A stretch of 64,000 nt of DNA from Nocardioides scoriae (GCF_900104965.1 NZ_LT629757.1:310001-374000), one strand, 5' to 3'. Positions 37,405 through 48,055 are shown, numbered from the stretch's first letter. Notes: generated from the letters alone by a model not told the origin. Numbers and translations: made by a program.

Positions 37405-37477
37405 CCGGTTCGAGCCGGAGGCCGCGGCTGTGGCACGATGGTCCCCGCCTCGCTGCTGACGCAGGAGTGAGGCGCGC

Positions 37478-37548
37478 GCGGATGTAGCTCAATGGTAGAG
37501 CCTCAGTCTTCCAAACTGATGACGCGGGTTCGATTCCCGTCATCCGCT
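37478..37548 (+). tRNA. tRNA-Gly (anticodon UCC)
   Basis: A 71-nt cloverleaf: acceptor GCGGATG/CATCCGC, D arm GCTC/GAGC, anticodon stem TCAGT/ACTGA with loop CTTCCAA giving UCC (decodes GGA/GGG), T arm GCGGG-TTCGATT-CCCGT and discriminator T. CCA is not encoded. Confidence 0.96.
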
Positions 37549-37585
37549 CTGCACGGCCTTCCCAGCCCCCTGGGAGGGCGCTCGA

Positions 37586-37658
37586 CGGGGCGTAGCGTAG
37601 TGGCTAGCGCGCCTGCTTTGGGAGCAGGAGACCGCAGGTTCGAGTCCTGTCGCCCCGA
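37586..37658 (+). tRNA. tRNA-Pro (anticodon UGG)
   Basis: A 73-nt cloverleaf: acceptor CGGGGCG/CGCCCCG, anticodon stem CCTGC/GCAGG with loop TTTGGGA giving UGG (decodes CCA/CCN), T arm GCAGG-TTCGAGT-CCTGT and discriminator A. It lies 37 bp after tRNA-Gly and 40 bp before tig, so all three may share a transcript. Confidence 0.95.
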
Positions 37659-37698
37659 CCCGTCCGCACCACCCCCGAACACACGAGGAGACAGACCT

Positions 37699-39123
37699 GT
37701 GAAGAGCGCCGTCGAGACGCTGAGCCCGACCCGGGCCAAGATCACCGTCGAGGTGCCCTTCGAGGAGCTCAAGCCGAGCCTCGACGCGGCCTACCAGACC
37801 ATCGCCAAGCAGGTGAACGTCCCCGGCTTCCGCAAGGGCAAGGTGCCCCCGCCGGTCATCGACCGCCAGGTCGGCCGCGGCGCGGTCCTCGACCAGGCCA
37901 TCAACGACGCCCTCCCGCAGCTCTACGTCCAGGCGCTGCAGGACAACGACCTCCAGCCGGTCGCGCAGCCCGAGATCGACGTCACCAAGCTCGAGGACCA
38001 CACCCTGCTCGAGTTCGTCGCGGAGGTCGACGTCCGCCCGACGATCACCGTCCCGGCGTACGACGGGCTGAGCGTGCAGGTCGACGACCTCGCCGTGAGC
38101 GACGAGGACGTCGACGAGCAGGTCGAGGCCCTCCGCGAGCGCTTCGCGACCCTCAAGGACGTCGAGCGCGCCGCCCAGGACGACGACCTGGTGACCATCG
38201 ACCTCGAGGCCAGCACCGCCGAGGGCGAGGCCATCGAGGGCGGCCAGGTCTCCGACTACTCCTACAAGGTCGGCTCCGGCCAGATGCTCGAGGGCATCGA
38301 CGAGGCCCTGCGCGGCCTGTCCGCGGGCGAGGAGGCGACCTTCACCTCGCAGCTCGTGGGCGGCGACCTCGCCGGCCAGGACGTGCAGGTGCTGGTCAAG
38401 GTCTCCGCGGTCAAGGAGCAGGAGCTCCCCGACCTCGACGACGACTTCGCCCAGACCGCCTCGGAGTTCGACACCGTCGAGGAGCTGCGCGCCGACGTCA
38501 CCACCCGCCTCGAGCGCGGCAAGCGCCTCGAGCAGGCGGCCGCCGCCCGCGACGCCGTCCTGGAGCAGCTGCTCGACAGCGCCGAGGTCCCGCTGCCCGA
38601 GACCCTCGTCACCGAGGAGCTCGCCGCCCGTCGCCAGGAGATCGAGCAGCAGCTCGCCTACGCCGGCATGACGATGGAGTCCTACCTCGACAACGAGGGC
38701 CAGACCATCGACGAGTTCGAGGCCGAGCTGGAGAAGCGCGTGCGCGACGCGGTCGCCTCGCAGTTCCTGCTCGACGAGATCGCCAAGACCTCCGAGATCG
38801 GCGTCGAGCAGGACGAGCTCCAGGCCCACCTGATGCGTCGGGCCCAGCAGTCGGGGCAGAACCCCGAGGAGTTCATCAAGCACATGCTCGAGCACAACCA
38901 CATCCCCGAGATGGTCTCGGAGGTGGTGCGCGGCAAGGCCCTGGCCCAGATCGTGGAGTCGGCGACCGTCACCGACGAGTCCGGCAACCCGGTGGACCTG
39001 AAGAACCTGCGCCCCGACGGCAGCCTGGGTGACCCGGAGGCCGAGGCCTCCGAGGCCTCCGAGGACTCCGAGCCGACCGAGGAGCCCGCCGAGGCCGCCG
39101 AGGGCGAGTCCAAGGACGCCTGA
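37699..39123 (+). CDS. tig: trigger factor
   Basis: A 474-residue ribosome-bound chaperone. The N-terminal ribosome-binding loop has GFRKGKVP (about residues 43-50), the FKBP-type peptidyl-prolyl isomerase domain spans about 160-240 (DDLVTIDLEASTAEGEAIEG), and the C-terminal helical arms follow. The last 35 residues are acidic low complexity (EAEASEASEDSEPTEEP). GTG 37699 has GAGGAG 13 bases upstream. A strong terminator follows. It precedes clpP1-clpP2-clpX as in most actinobacteria. Confidence 0.96.
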   Translation: MKSAVETLSPTRAKITVEVPFEELKPSLDAAYQTIAKQVNVPGFRKGKVPPPVIDRQVGRGAVLDQAINDALPQLYVQALQDNDLQPVAQPEIDVTKLEDHTLLEFVAEVDVRPTITVPAYDGLSVQVDDLAVSDEDVDEQVEALRERFATLKDVERAAQDDDLVTIDLEASTAEGEAIEGGQVSDYSYKVGSGQMLEGIDEALRGLSAGEEATFTSQLVGGDLAGQDVQVLVKVSAVKEQELPDLDDDFAQTASEFDTVEELRADVTTRLERGKRLEQAAAARDAVLEQLLDSAEVPLPETLVTEELAARRQEIEQQLAYAGMTMESYLDNEGQTIDEFEAELEKRVRDAVASQFLLDEIAKTSEIGVEQDELQAHLMRRAQQSGQNPEEFIKHMLEHNHIPEMVSEVVRGKALAQIVESATVTDESGNPVDLKNLRPDGSLGDPEAEASEASEDSEPTEEPAEAAEGESKDA

Positions 39124-39155
39124 GCTCGCACGAGCGCACCCGCCACGCGGGACGG

Positions 39156-39187
39156 AGGGGCCGGGTCGTTGACCCGGCCCCTCTTTT
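39156..39187 (+). terminator. Rho-independent terminator after tig
   Basis: A 12-bp perfect stem (39156-39167 with 39171-39182), GC-rich with a GTT loop, followed by a CTTTT tract. It ends the tig transcript before the lipase gene. Confidence 0.85.
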
Positions 39188-39206
39188 CGGTGAACACTTG
39201 TCCACT

Positions 39207-40427
39207 GTGAGCTCCCGTGCCAGCACCCTCGACGCGGCCGCACTGGCCGCCGACTACGCCGAGGACCTCGTCGTCGGCACCATCCGCGACGTCCACGGCG
39301 CCGTGGCCGGCCGCCTGCACGGCATCAACGACCGTCTCCAGGGGGGCGGCCCGACCCTGGGCCACCGGCTCCACGACGGCATCGCCCGCTGCGTCTACTC
39401 CGGCATCAGCCTGGGCCTCAAGGCCGGTGCCCGCGGTCTCGAGCACGCCGGGCGGCGCGGTCTCGGAGGCCCCCTCGAGGCCACGCCCCAGGGCCGCTTC
39501 CTCAGCTCGGCGGTCAACGGCCTGATCGGCGACCGGCTCGTCGAGCAGGGGCACCCCTTCGCCTTCGACATGGGGGTGCGGGTCGGCGACGAGGACGTCG
39601 TGCTCGACGCCGCCGGCGTCGCGGCGGCGTTCCCGGCGGCCACCGGCAAGGTCGTCGTGTTCGTCCACGGCCTGTGCGAGAACGAGTCCTTCTGGTCCCG
39701 CGAGGCCAGGCCCCGGCGCGAGCACCGGCAGGACCGTCGCAGCTACGGCGAGCGGCTCGCGGACGAGGACGGCTGGACGCCCGTCTTCGTCCGGGTCAAC
39801 ACCGGTCTCCCGGTCGCGCAGAACGCCGTCGCGATGGCCGCCCTGCTCGACCGGCTCCTCGAGCACTGGCCCGTCGAGGTGCGTCGGCTCGCGCTGGTCG
39901 GCCACTCCATGGGCGGGCTGGTGCTGCGGGCGGCCTGCGCCGTGACCACCGACCGCGACACCCCGTGGACCGAGCTGGTGACCGACGTGGTCTGCCTCGG
40001 CACCCCGCACCTCGGCGCCCCGCTGGAGCGGGTGGTCAACCACGGCGTCGGCGCCCTGGGGCGGCTGCCCGAGGCGGCGCCGTTCGGCCGCATCCTGGAG
40101 TACCGCTCGGTCGGGATCCTCGACCTGCGCCACGGGCTGGCGCGCGACGTGCAGAACCTGCCGCGGGCGCGCTACCGCCTGGTCGCCGCGACCATGACCG
40201 CGTCCCCCCGCTCGGTGACCGCGGGCTCGCTCGGCGACCTGCTCGTGCCGTACGCCTCGGCGATGGGCCGGCCCCGCCGCGGGGAGGAGATGTTCCCCGG
40301 CGCGGAGACCCTCCACATCCGCGGCGACCACTTCGACCTGCTCAACCACGACCGGGTCTACGAGGCCCTCCGCGGCTGGCTGCGCGACCGCACCGACCCG
40401 CCCACGCGGGACGAGGCCGCCGGCTGA
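39207..40427 (+). CDS. lipase-like alpha/beta hydrolase
   Basis: A protein of about 406 residues. The nucleophile elbow is VGHSMGG (about residue 235), preceded by [15 protein letters not shown] (oxyanion region), with later [11 protein letters not shown] and a catalytic His in [12 protein letters not shown]. This is the PGAP1/esterase-type fold acting on lipid or ester substrates. There is no signal peptide. The N-terminal 100 residues are helical and unlike known lipases. GTG 39207 is preferred over TTG 39198. The gene separates tig from clpP1. Confidence 0.82.
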   Translation: MSSRASTLDAAALAADYAEDLVVGTIRDVHGAVAGRLHGINDRLQGGGPTLGHRLHDGIARCVYSGISLGLKAGARGLEHAGRRGLGGPLEATPQGRFLSSAVNGLIGDRLVEQGHPFAFDMGVRVGDEDVVLDAAGVAAAFPAATGKVVVFVHGLCENESFWSREARPRREHRQDRRSYGERLADEDGWTPVFVRVNTGLPVAQNAVAMAALLDRLLEHWPVEVRRLALVGHSMGGLVLRAACAVTTDRDTPWTELVTDVVCLGTPHLGAPLERVVNHGVGALGRLPEAAPFGRILEYRSVGILDLRHGLARDVQNLPRARYRLVAATMTASPRSVTAGSLGDLLVPYASAMGRPRRGEEMFPGAETLHIRGDHFDLLNHDRVYEALRGWLRDRTDPPTRDEAAG

Positions 40428-40481
40428 TCTGCTGTGGGCGAACAGAGGGGGTCTGCCCATGGAAATGTCGGTGGCGCCGTC

Positions 40482-40487
40482 TAGGGT
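40482..40487 (+). promoter_or_regulatory. -10 box TAGGGT for clpP1
   Basis: TAGGGT ends 7 bases before the GTG at 40495, arguing for a leaderless start there. An upstream in-frame ATG at 40459 has a GGGGG tract but would put the box inside the coding region. Confidence 0.5.
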
Positions 40488-40494
40488 CGGGATC

Positions 40495-41133
40495 GTGACC
40501 CAGAACCCCATGACCGGCCAGGTCGCTCCCGAGATGAACGGTGGAGCGTCGAACGGCCTCGACGACCACATCTACCAGCGTCTGCTCCGCGAGCGGATCG
40601 TGTTCCTCGGTTCCGAGGTCCGCGACCAGAACGCGAACGCCATCTGCGCGCAGCTGCTGCTGCTCAGCGCGGAGGACCCCGAGGCCGACATCTTCCTCCA
40701 CATCAACAGCCCCGGCGGCTCGGTGGACTCGGGCATGGCGATCTACGACACCATGAACTACATCCCCAACGACGTCGCCACCGTCGCGATGGGCCTGGCC
40801 GCCTCCATGGGCCAGTTCCTGCTCTGCGCGGGCACGGCCGGCAAGCGCTACTCGCTGCCCCACGCGCGGATCATGATGCACCAGCCCTCCGGCGGCATGG
40901 GCGGCTCGGCCTCCGACATCCGCATCCAGGCGGAGCAGTCGCTGCACATCAAGAAGGTGATGCAGGAGCTGATCGCCGAGCACACCGGCCAGACCCTGGA
41001 GCAGATCGAGCGCGACTCCGACCGCGACCGCTGGTTCACCGCCAGTCAGGCCAAGGACTACGGCTTCATCGACCACGTCATCAGCAGCGCGCGCGAGGCG
41101 GCCGACGAGGGCCGCCCGGCCCGCGGCCAGTGA
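40495..41133 (+). CDS. clpP1: ATP-dependent Clp protease proteolytic subunit 1
   Basis: A 212-residue serine peptidase (224 residues if begun at ATG 40459). The catalytic Ser lies in [11 protein letters not shown], His in [13 protein letters not shown] and Asp in [16 protein letters not shown]. Oligomerisation and hydrophobic-pocket segments [20 protein letters not shown] are intact. It forms a hetero-tetradecamer with ClpP2, essential in actinobacteria, and degrades substrates delivered by ClpX or ClpC. The start is chosen by the leaderless -10 box. Confidence 0.94.
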   Translation: MTQNPMTGQVAPEMNGGASNGLDDHIYQRLLRERIVFLGSEVRDQNANAICAQLLLLSAEDPEADIFLHINSPGGSVDSGMAIYDTMNYIPNDVATVAMGLAASMGQFLLCAGTAGKRYSLPHARIMMHQPSGGMGGSASDIRIQAEQSLHIKKVMQELIAEHTGQTLEQIERDSDRDRWFTASQAKDYGFIDHVISSAREAADEGRPARGQ

Positions 41134-41173
41134 TCCTCCCGACCGTCCCGACGCGACCAGAATCGAGCTCGAC

Positions 41174-41788
41174 ATGAACTACTACATCCCGCAGTGGGAA
41201 GAGCGGACGTCCTACGGCGTCCGTCGCATCGACCCCTACGCCAAGCTCTTCGAGGACCGCATCATCTTCCTCGGCACCCCGATCAGCGACGACATCGCCA
41301 ACGCGGTGATGGCCCAGCTGCTGTGCCTGGAGTCGATGGACCCCTCGCGCGACATCCAGATCTACATCAACAGCCCCGGTGGCTCGTTCACCGCGATGAC
41401 GGCCATCTACGACACGATGCAGTTCATCCAGCCCGACGTGCAGACGGTGTGCCTGGGCCAGGCCGCGTCCGCCGCCGCCGTGCTGCTCGCCGCCGGTGCG
41501 CCGGGCAAGCGCTTGGCGCTGCCCAACAGCCGGATCCTCATCCACCAGCCCTACACCGAGGGCACCTACGGCCAGTCCTCGGACATCGAGATCCAGGCCA
41601 ACGAGATCCTGCGGATGCGCGAGCTGCTCGAGAAGCTCATCGCCGAGCACTCCGGCAAGACGCCCGAGGAGGTCAACATCGACATCGAGCGCGACAAGAT
41701 CCTGACCTCGGCCGCGGCCCTCGAGTACGGCCTGATCGACTCCATCCTGGAGTCGCGCAAGGCCGTCGCCATCGGGGCCGGTCGCTAG
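41174..41788 (+). CDS. clpP2: ATP-dependent Clp protease proteolytic subunit 2
   Basis: A 204-residue paralogue of ClpP1, 40 bp downstream. Catalytic Ser in [13 protein letters not shown], His in [14 protein letters not shown], Asp in [16 protein letters not shown]. The N-terminus [20 protein letters not shown] matches the ClpP2 axial-loop form. The two subunits form separate rings in the mixed complex; the ClpP2 ring usually docks the ATPase. Confidence 0.95.
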   Translation: MNYYIPQWEERTSYGVRRIDPYAKLFEDRIIFLGTPISDDIANAVMAQLLCLESMDPSRDIQIYINSPGGSFTAMTAIYDTMQFIQPDVQTVCLGQAASAAAVLLAAGAPGKRLALPNSRILIHQPYTEGTYGQSSDIEIQANEILRMRELLEKLIAEHSGKTPEEVNIDIERDKILTSAAALEYGLIDSILESRKAVAIGAGR

Positions 41789-41912
41789 TCGCGGCATCGT
41801 CGTGTCCCCGCCCCGGGGACGCGATCTCGGAGTACGGTCAGCAGCAGTCCTGAGCAGGGTGGAACGGATACACGTCGGACTCGTCCGGCGCGGAGATTGG
41901 GAGTCGTGACCA

Positions 41913-43190
41913 GTGGCACGGATCGGTGACGGGGGAGACTTGCTCAAGTGCTCCTTCTGCGGGAAGAGCCAGAAGCAGGTCAAGAAGCTGATCGCAGGCC
42001 CCGGGGTCTACATCTGCGACGAGTGCATCGACCTGTGCAACGAGATCATCGAGGAGGAGCTCAACGAGACCTCCGAGGTGGGCCTCGACGAGCTGCCCAA
42101 GCCGCGCGAGATCTTCGAGTTCCTCAACTCCTACGTGATCGGCCAGGAGACGGCCAAGAAGTCGCTCGCCGTGGCGGTCTACAACCACTACAAGCGCGTG
42201 CAGGCCGGCGTCGCCTCGGGCTCCTCCAAGAGCCGTGAGGACGCCGTCGAGGTGGCGAAGTCCAACATCCTCGTCATCGGTCCCACCGGGTGTGGCAAGA
42301 CCTACCTGGCCCAGACCCTGGCGCGGATGCTCAACGTGCCGTTCGCGATCGCCGACGCCACCGCCCTGACCGAGGCGGGCTACGTCGGCGAGGACGTCGA
42401 GAACATCCTGCTCAAGCTGATCCAGGCCGCCGACTACGACGTCAAGAAGGCCGAGACGGGGATCATCTACATCGACGAGATCGACAAGGTGGCCCGCAAG
42501 GCCGAGAACCCGTCGATCACGCGCGACGTCTCGGGCGAGGGCGTGCAGCAGGCCCTGCTCAAGATCCTCGAGGGCACCACCGCCTCGGTGCCGCCGCAGG
42601 GGGGCCGCAAGCACCCGCACCAGGAGTTCATCCAGATCGACACCACCAACATCCTGTTCGTGGTCGGCGGCGCGTTCGCGGGCCTCGAGCACATCGTCGA
42701 GCAGCGGGTGGGCAAGAAGTCGCTCGGCTTCACCGCCGAGATGCGCAGCACCCGCGAGACCGACCCCGACGAGATGTTCAACCAGGTGCGGCCCGAGGAC
42801 CTGGTCAAGTTCGGCCTGATCCCCGAGTTCATCGGGCGGCTGCCGCTCATCGCCAGCGTCAACAAGCTGGACCAGGCGGCGCTGGTGCAGATCCTCACCG
42901 AGCCGCGCAACGCGCTGCTCAAGCAGTACCAGAAGCTCTTCGACCTCGACGGCGTCGAGCTGGAGTTCACCACCGACGCGGTCCAGGCGATCGCGGACCG
43001 TGCCATGGAGCGTGGCACCGGTGCCCGTGGGCTCCGCGCGATCATCGAGGAGGTGCTCCTCAACGTGATGTACGACGTGCCCTCGCGCACCGACATCGCC
43101 AAGGTCGTCGTCACCGGCGAGGTCGTCACCGACCACGTGGCCCCGACGCTGGTGCCCCGCGAGGAGCCCAAGAAGAAGAAGTCCGCCTGA
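41913..43190 (+). CDS. clpX: ATP-dependent Clp protease ATP-binding subunit ClpX
   Basis: A 425-residue AAA+ unfoldase. The N-terminal zinc-binding domain uses CSFC and CDEC (about residues 10-35). Walker A is GPTGCGKT (about 126), Walker [16 protein letters not shown] (about 185), the pore loop GYVGEDVE lies between them, and the sensor-2 region contains [11 protein letters not shown]. It unfolds substrates for ClpP1P2. The GTG start lies 125 bp after clpP2. A GC-rich hairpin follows the stop. Confidence 0.96.
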   Translation: MARIGDGGDLLKCSFCGKSQKQVKKLIAGPGVYICDECIDLCNEIIEEELNETSEVGLDELPKPREIFEFLNSYVIGQETAKKSLAVAVYNHYKRVQAGVASGSSKSREDAVEVAKSNILVIGPTGCGKTYLAQTLARMLNVPFAIADATALTEAGYVGEDVENILLKLIQAADYDVKKAETGIIYIDEIDKVARKAENPSITRDVSGEGVQQALLKILEGTTASVPPQGGRKHPHQEFIQIDTTNILFVVGGAFAGLEHIVEQRVGKKSLGFTAEMRSTRETDPDEMFNQVRPEDLVKFGLIPEFIGRLPLIASVNKLDQAALVQILTEPRNALLKQYQKLFDLDGVELEFTTDAVQAIADRAMERGTGARGLRAIIEEVLLNVMYDVPSRTDIAKVVVTGEVVTDHVAPTLVPREEPKKKKSA

Positions 43191-43210
43191 CCTCGTCCGG
43201 CCTCGTCCAC

Positions 43211-43245
43211 GAGCCGCGCCCCCCGCTGGTCGGGAGGCGCGGCTC
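43211..43245 (+). terminator. GC-rich hairpin after clpX
   Basis: GAGCCGCGCC (43211-43220) pairs perfectly with GGCGCGGCTC (43236-43245) over a 15-base loop. There is no T tract, so termination would be weak or factor-dependent. Confidence 0.5.
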
Positions 43246-43252
43246 GTCGGGT

Positions 43253-43285
43253 TAGACCACTGCGCGCGTTTGGTAGACCAGTGCG
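43253..43285 (+). repeat. direct repeats TAGACCA(C/G)TGCG, 21-bp period
   Basis: TAGACCACTGCG at 43253 and TAGACCAGTGCG at 43274 differ at one base and are spaced exactly two helical turns apart, 85 bp ahead of the gene at 43370. This is a possible activator or repressor site. Confidence 0.4.
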
Positions 43286-43369
43286 AGGGTCGGACGGATT
43301 TGCCCGTAATCTGACGCCACGACGTCACGCCCCACGTCGACACCGGGGCGCACCATCGGGGGGAGCGTC

Positions 43370-44281
43370 ATGGAGGCCGAGCACCGGCGACCGCTGGTCG
43401 CCTTCCTCGCCGTGCTGTGCCTGGTGGCCCTCATCGTGGGGCAGAACCTGGCGGCGGTCCGCGAGGGCGTCGGCCGGCTGCGCGACGGCGCACGGCTGCA
43501 GGCCTCCGCCCCCGTGAGGCCGGGCGAGGTGCTGACGCCGCGTGCGGGCGACCTCGTCGACCCGCAGCTCCCGTCGACGCCAGACGTGGTCCTGACGGTG
43601 CCCGACCTGGTCGGCCTGGGCCTGGCGCCCGCCCCCGCACAGCCCGTCGCCCCCGCGGTGGACACGGCCGCGACCACCACCGTCGAGAACGTCCGCGCCG
43701 CTCCGGCGGTCACCGCCGCTCCGGCCGGCTCCGGCGCCCGGTCGGCCGCGCCGACCACGACCAGGACCACGGGCGGGACCCTGGGCAGGAGCGCCGGCGC
43801 GACGTCGGGCGGGACCTCGGGCGGCTCCGGCGAGCGCCGGTCCGCCGCGACCGAGCACCGCGGCTCGGGCCGTGACGACGCGCAGCCGACGCCGACCTCG
43901 AGCACCCCGGTCCCCGAGTCCCCGGTCGCCGGCCACGACGACCGCCGCTCCGGGCGTCCCGCGTCCGCCGACGACCGGACCGGACGTCGCACCGGCCACG
44001 CGGAGGCACCCGGCCAGCAGCGCCACGGCCGTGAGGGACGGGCCGCCGCGACCCCGGCGCCGCGGCCGTCGGCGTCCGCGAGGACTGCCACACCGGACCG
44101 GCCGGAGCGGGCGCCCCGTCAGGGCCAGGGTCGGGAGCGGGGCGGCGGCCACGACCGCGCCGGCACCCGGGGCCACTCCGACGGCACGGCCAGGGGCGAG
44201 GCCCACGGGAAGAGCCACGCCAACGGCAGGACCAGCGGCCAGGGCCACGCCGGTGGGAAGGCCCGGGGCAAGGGCCACTGA
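43370..44281 (+). CDS. membrane-anchored disordered protein, unknown
   Basis: A 303-residue protein. One hydrophobic helix near the N-terminus (PLVAFLAVLCLVALIVG, residues about 8-24) with EHRR before it suggests an inside-start membrane anchor. The rest has no predictable fold: Pro/Ala/Thr/Val up to about 120, then Gly/Ser/Thr/Arg, ending in a His/Gly/Arg/Lys-rich tail with GHAGGKARGKGH. The composition is strongly basic. No family recognised. It sits between clpX and valS on the opposite strand to valS. Third-position GC bias supports coding. Confidence 0.6.
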   Translation: MEAEHRRPLVAFLAVLCLVALIVGQNLAAVREGVGRLRDGARLQASAPVRPGEVLTPRAGDLVDPQLPSTPDVVLTVPDLVGLGLAPAPAQPVAPAVDTAATTTVENVRAAPAVTAAPAGSGARSAAPTTTRTTGGTLGRSAGATSGGTSGGSGERRSAATEHRGSGRDDAQPTPTSSTPVPESPVAGHDDRRSGRPASADDRTGRRTGHAEAPGQQRHGREGRAAATPAPRPSASARTATPDRPERAPRQGQGRERGGGHDRAGTRGHSDGTARGEAHGKSHANGRTSGQGHAGGKARGKGH

Positions 44282-44299
44282 GCCCCCGCCCCGGTCGGG

Positions 44300-46909
44300 T
44301 CAGCGCTTCGGCGGCGGCTCGCCCAGGGTGGCCTCGACGGTGACCTCGCCGGTGCCCGGCACCAGCTCGAGCTCGCCGGTGATCGAGCCCACCGCCCGCA
44401 GGTCGCGCTCGGCGCTGCGGACCGCCGCCAGGGCGGGCTCGCTGCCGGTGACCCGGGCGTGCTCGACGGGGGTCCGCATGCCGACCTTGGCCGTGGACTT
44501 GGCGCCGCGGACCCCGGCCAGCACGGCGGCCACGGCATCGAGCACGGCGGCGTCACCGGAAGCGGCATCGCCCAGCTCCGAGGTGGTGGGCCACGCGGAC
44601 AGGTGCACCGAGCCCTGCTGCCACCACGACCAGACCTCCTCGGTCGCGTAGGGCAGGAAGGGCGCGAGCAGCCGCAGCTGCACGTGCAGGGCCGTGGCCA
44701 GCGCTGCCCGGGCCGACGCGGTGTCGGGGTCCGACTCGTCGCCGTAGGCGCGCTCCTTGACCAGCTCGACGAAGTCGTCGCAGAAGTCCCAGAAGAACTT
44801 CTCCGTCGTCTCGAGCGCGGTCGTGTAGTCGTAGGCGTCGAAGGCGCGCGTGGCCTCGGTGACGGTGGTGCCCAGGCGGGTCAGCAGCGAGCGGTCGACC
44901 GGGGCGGTGACGGTGGCGGGATCGACCGCGGTGGCCCCGACGCTGCCGAGCACGAACTTGGCGACGTTGAGGACCTTGAGCGCCAGCCGGCGCCCCACCT
45001 TCATCTGGGTCTCGTCGAAGGGGGAGTCCAGGCCCGGGCGGGCCATGGCGGCGCGCCAGCGGACGGCGTCGGCGCCGTACTTGTCGAGCACCTCGGAGGG
45101 CACCACGACGTTGCCCTTGGACTTCGACATCTTCTTGCGGTCGGGGTCGACGATGAAGCCGGAGATGAGCGCGTGGCTCCACGGCGAGGCATGGTTCTCG
45201 AAGTGGGCGCGCACCACCCGGGAGAACAGCCAGGTCCGGATGATGTCGTGGGCCTGCGTGGCCAGGTCCATCGGGAAGACCCGCTCGAACAGGTCGGGGT
45301 CCTCCTCCCAGCCGCCCGCGATCTGCGGCGTGAGCGAGGAGGTCGCCCAGGTGTCCATCACGTCGGGGTCGCCGACGAACCCGCCCGGCTTGCCGCGCTG
45401 GTCCTCGTCGTACCCGGACGGTGCCTGGGTCGAGGGGTCGACCGGCAGCTGGTCCTCGCGGGGCAGCAGCGGGTGGTCGTGGTCGGGCTCGCCCTCGCCG
45501 TCGAGGGGGTACCAGACCGGGAACGGGATCCCGAAGAAGCGCTGCCGCGAGATGAGCCAGTCGCCGTTGAGGCCGCCCACCCAGTTGTCGAAGCGGTGCT
45601 TCATGTGATTCGGCACCCAGGTGATCTCGGCCCCGCGCTCGAGCATCTCGCCGCGGAGCTCGGCGCTGCGGCCGCCGTTGGTGACGTACCACTGGCGGGT
45701 GGCGACGATCTCGAGCGGCTTGTCGCCCTTCTCGTAGAAGTTGGCCATCCGCTGGGTCGGCCTCGGCTCGCCCTCGAGGTCGCCGGACGCGCGCAGCAGC
45801 GCGACCATGGCCTCGCGGGCGCTGAAGGTCGTCTTCCCCGCCAGCTCGTCGTACGCCGCCGCTGCCGCCGGCGCCGCGAGCCAGGCCGGGGTCTCGCGGG
45901 TCAGCCGGCCGTCACGTCCGATGACGGTGCGGACCGGGAGCTGCAGCTCGCGCCACCAGGTGACGTCGGTGAGGTCGCCGAAGGTGCAGCACATCACCAG
46001 GCCCGAGCCCTTGTCGGGCTCGGCGGCGGGGTGGGCGAGCACCGGGATCTCGACGCCGAAGACGGGCGAGGTCACGGTGGTGCCGAACAGCGACTGGTAG
46101 CGCTCGTCGTCGGGGTGGGCGATGAGGGCCACGACGCTGGCGATCAGCTCGGGGCGGGTGGTCTCGACGTGCACCGGGCCGTCGGGGGCGTGGAAGCCCA
46201 CCCGGTGGTAGGCGCCGGCGTACTCCCGCGCCTCGAGCTCGGCCTGGGCGACGGCCGTCTGGAAGGTGACGTCCCACAGCGTGGGCGCCTCCTGCAGGTA
46301 GGCCTCGCCGCGGGCGAAGTTGCGCAGGAAGGCCCGCTGGCTGACGCGCTGGGCCTTGGGCCCGATGGTCGTGTAGTGCTGCTTCCAGTCGACCGAGAGC
46401 CCCAGGGTGCGCCACAGCTGCTCGAAGACCTGCTCGTCCTCCTCGACCAGCCGCTCGCACAGCGCGATGAAGTTGGGCCGGCTGATCGGGACCTGCCGCT
46501 TGGGGTCGGGCTTCTCGGGCGGGGTGAAGTCGGCGTCGTAGGGCAGCGAGGGGTCGCAGCGCACGCCGAAGTAGTTCTGGACCCGGCGCTCGGTCGGCAG
46601 CCCGTTGTCGTCCCAGCCCATCGGGTAGAAGACCGACTTGCCCCGCATCCGCTGGTAGCGAGCGACCAGGTCGGTGTGGGTGTAGCTGAAGACGTGGCCG
46701 ACGTGGAGCGACCCCGACACGGTCGGGGGAGGGGTGTCGATCGAGTAGACCTCGGACCGGGGGCGGGTGCGGTCGAAGGCGTAGGTGTCGTCGGCCTTCC
46801 AGCGCTGCGACCAGGTCGCCTCCAGGCCCTCCAGCGCCGCCTTGTCCGGTACGGCGACCGCAGGCGTCGCGGTCGTCGTGGTCGGGTCGGTCGAGGCGGG
46901 TGACGTCAT
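44300..46909 (-). CDS. valS: valyl-tRNA synthetase
   Basis: An 869-residue class I synthetase. HIGH motif: [20 protein letters not shown] (HVGH, about residue 47); [25 protein letters not shown] (about 580). A CP1 editing domain (about 190-340) includes THRYNH-like features. The family's C-terminal coiled-coil is short. It charges tRNA-Val. A TAGGAT -10 box at 46916-46921 on the minus strand lies 6 bases before the ATG. Confidence 0.96.
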   Translation of the reverse strand: MTSPASTDPTTTTATPAVAVPDKAALEGLEATWSQRWKADDTYAFDRTRPRSEVYSIDTPPPTVSGSLHVGHVFSYTHTDLVARYQRMRGKSVFYPMGWDDNGLPTERRVQNYFGVRCDPSLPYDADFTPPEKPDPKRQVPISRPNFIALCERLVEEDEQVFEQLWRTLGLSVDWKQHYTTIGPKAQRVSQRAFLRNFARGEAYLQEAPTLWDVTFQTAVAQAELEAREYAGAYHRVGFHAPDGPVHVETTRPELIASVVALIAHPDDERYQSLFGTTVTSPVFGVEIPVLAHPAAEPDKGSGLVMCCTFGDLTDVTWWRELQLPVRTVIGRDGRLTRETPAWLAAPAAAAAYDELAGKTTFSAREAMVALLRASGDLEGEPRPTQRMANFYEKGDKPLEIVATRQWYVTNGGRSAELRGEMLERGAEITWVPNHMKHRFDNWVGGLNGDWLISRQRFFGIPFPVWYPLDGEGEPDHDHPLLPREDQLPVDPSTQAPSGYDEDQRGKPGGFVGDPDVMDTWATSSLTPQIAGGWEEDPDLFERVFPMDLATQAHDIIRTWLFSRVVRAHFENHASPWSHALISGFIVDPDRKKMSKSKGNVVVPSEVLDKYGADAVRWRAAMARPGLDSPFDETQMKVGRRLALKVLNVAKFVLGSVGATAVDPATVTAPVDRSLLTRLGTTVTEATRAFDAYDYTTALETTEKFFWDFCDDFVELVKERAYGDESDPDTASARAALATALHVQLRLLAPFLPYATEEVWSWWQQGSVHLSAWPTTSELGDAASGDAAVLDAVAAVLAGVRGAKSTAKVGMRTPVEHARVTGSEPALAAVRSAERDLRAVGSITGELELVPGTGEVTVEATLGEPPPKR

Positions 46910-46915
46910 GGACGG

Positions 46916-46921
46916 ATCCTA
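46916..46921 (-). promoter_or_regulatory. -10 box TAGGAT for valS
   Basis: On the minus strand TAGGAT ends 6 bases before the ATG; no Shine-Dalgarno sequence. Confidence 0.5.
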
Positions 46922-47977
46922 CGAAACGGGGACCCGCTCCATGCGCAGCACCTGGGGGCTCCGGGGGGAGACGGTGACCTCCAGGTAGGTGTGGGTGCCC
47001 CGCTCCTCGCCGTCGACCGTGGTGCGCACCAGCCGGTCGGCCCGGCCCCGCACCTGGTAGAAGTCGAGCCACTGCGACCCGCGGGCGAGGGGACGGTCGT
47101 GGCGGTAGACGTGGCTGTCGCCGTCGAAGAGGTGGACCGGGCCGCGGAACCGTCGCGACTCGTCGACGATCGCCTGCACGAGCGGCCGGAAGGCGGAGTA
47201 CGCCGCGGGCTGCGGGTCGGTGACCGTCGGGTCGAACATGTCGGCCTGCTGCATCAGCACCACGGCGCGGCGGTGGTGGCGCCGCGCCTCGGCGAAGGCC
47301 TGGTGCACGTTGGCGATGGCGGCGTCCATGCGGCGCCACTGCTCCTGGACCTGCGCGGCCGTGGGGGTGGTCTGCCCGATCCCGGTCCACGGGGCGAGGT
47401 CGTTGTTGCTGCCGACGACGTGCAGGGTCGCGAAGGAGACGTCGGCGCGCACCCAGCGGACGTTCTCGGGGTAGCCGCGGCCGGCCTGCGAGGTCACCCG
47501 CATCGCGCCGCCGAGGGTGCGACCGGGCCGGGGGAAGAACAGGTCGCGCACGGCGTCGAGGCGCTCCAGCGGCTGGTAGGCGCCGTTGTTGGTGCGGTGG
47601 CAGTCGGTCCACTCGTTGTCGCCCGGGGTGTAGACGAGCGGGTCCCGGAGCCGGTCGAACTGGGTGCGCACCGCCTCCAGGCGGGCGTCGTCGCAGGTCG
47701 ACGACCCGTTCTTGACGTCGCCGAGGTGCGCGACCAGGGAGAGGCCCGGTGCGGCGTACAGGGCGTCCACGAAGCCGGGGAAGCGCGCCTCCTCGGTGGG
47801 GCCGTAGGGCAGGTCGCCGATCACCGCGAAGGAGTACGGCGCGCGGCGCTCGGCGGGTCCGGGCGCCCGGTCCGTGGCGGACGCGGGCGCGGCGGCGGCC
47901 ACGCTCCCGGTCACGAGCCCGGCGAGGACGGCAGCGGTCAGGGACACGACGAGGCGGTGGCGCAGGGGGGTGGGCAC
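46919..47977 (-). CDS. secreted metallophosphoesterase-like protein
   Basis: A 352-residue protein from GTG 47977. It opens with a signal peptide (LVVSLTAAVLAGLVTGSVAA, cleavage near ASA). The calcineurin-like core has VIGDLPYG, AHLGDVKNGSSTCDD, TPGDNEWTDCH and, near the end, DSHVYRHD, consistent with a metallophosphoesterase metal site although the first motif is GDLPYG rather than GDxH. It is upstream of valS on the same strand, overlapping its promoter. Substrate unknown. Confidence 0.78.
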   Translation of the reverse strand: MPTPLRHRLVVSLTAAVLAGLVTGSVAAAAPASATDRAPGPAERRAPYSFAVIGDLPYGPTEEARFPGFVDALYAAPGLSLVAHLGDVKNGSSTCDDARLEAVRTQFDRLRDPLVYTPGDNEWTDCHRTNNGAYQPLERLDAVRDLFFPRPGRTLGGAMRVTSQAGRGYPENVRWVRADVSFATLHVVGSNNDLAPWTGIGQTTPTAAQVQEQWRRMDAAIANVHQAFAEARRHHRRAVVLMQQADMFDPTVTDPQPAAYSAFRPLVQAIVDESRRFRGPVHLFDGDSHVYRHDRPLARGSQWLDFYQVRGRADRLVRTTVDGEERGTHTYLEVTVSPRSPQVLRMERVPVS

Positions 47978-48042
47978 GGGCCGACGGTGCCGGGGTCCGG
48001 TGAACGGCGAGGAGCGAGCGCGTGAACGTCTCGGCGCCCGCC

Positions 48043-48048
48043 TAGACT
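48043..48048 (+). promoter_or_regulatory. -10 box TAGACT for folC
   Basis: TAGACT ends 7 bases before ATG 48056 and selects it over in-frame GTGs at 48050 and 48053. Confidence 0.5.
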
Positions 48049-48055
48049 CGTGGTG

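Noticed and set aside
40495-41788. Adjacent clpP paralogues as a recent duplication
   Set aside because: ClpP1 and ClpP2 are distinct, conserved subunits of the actinobacterial Clp protease.
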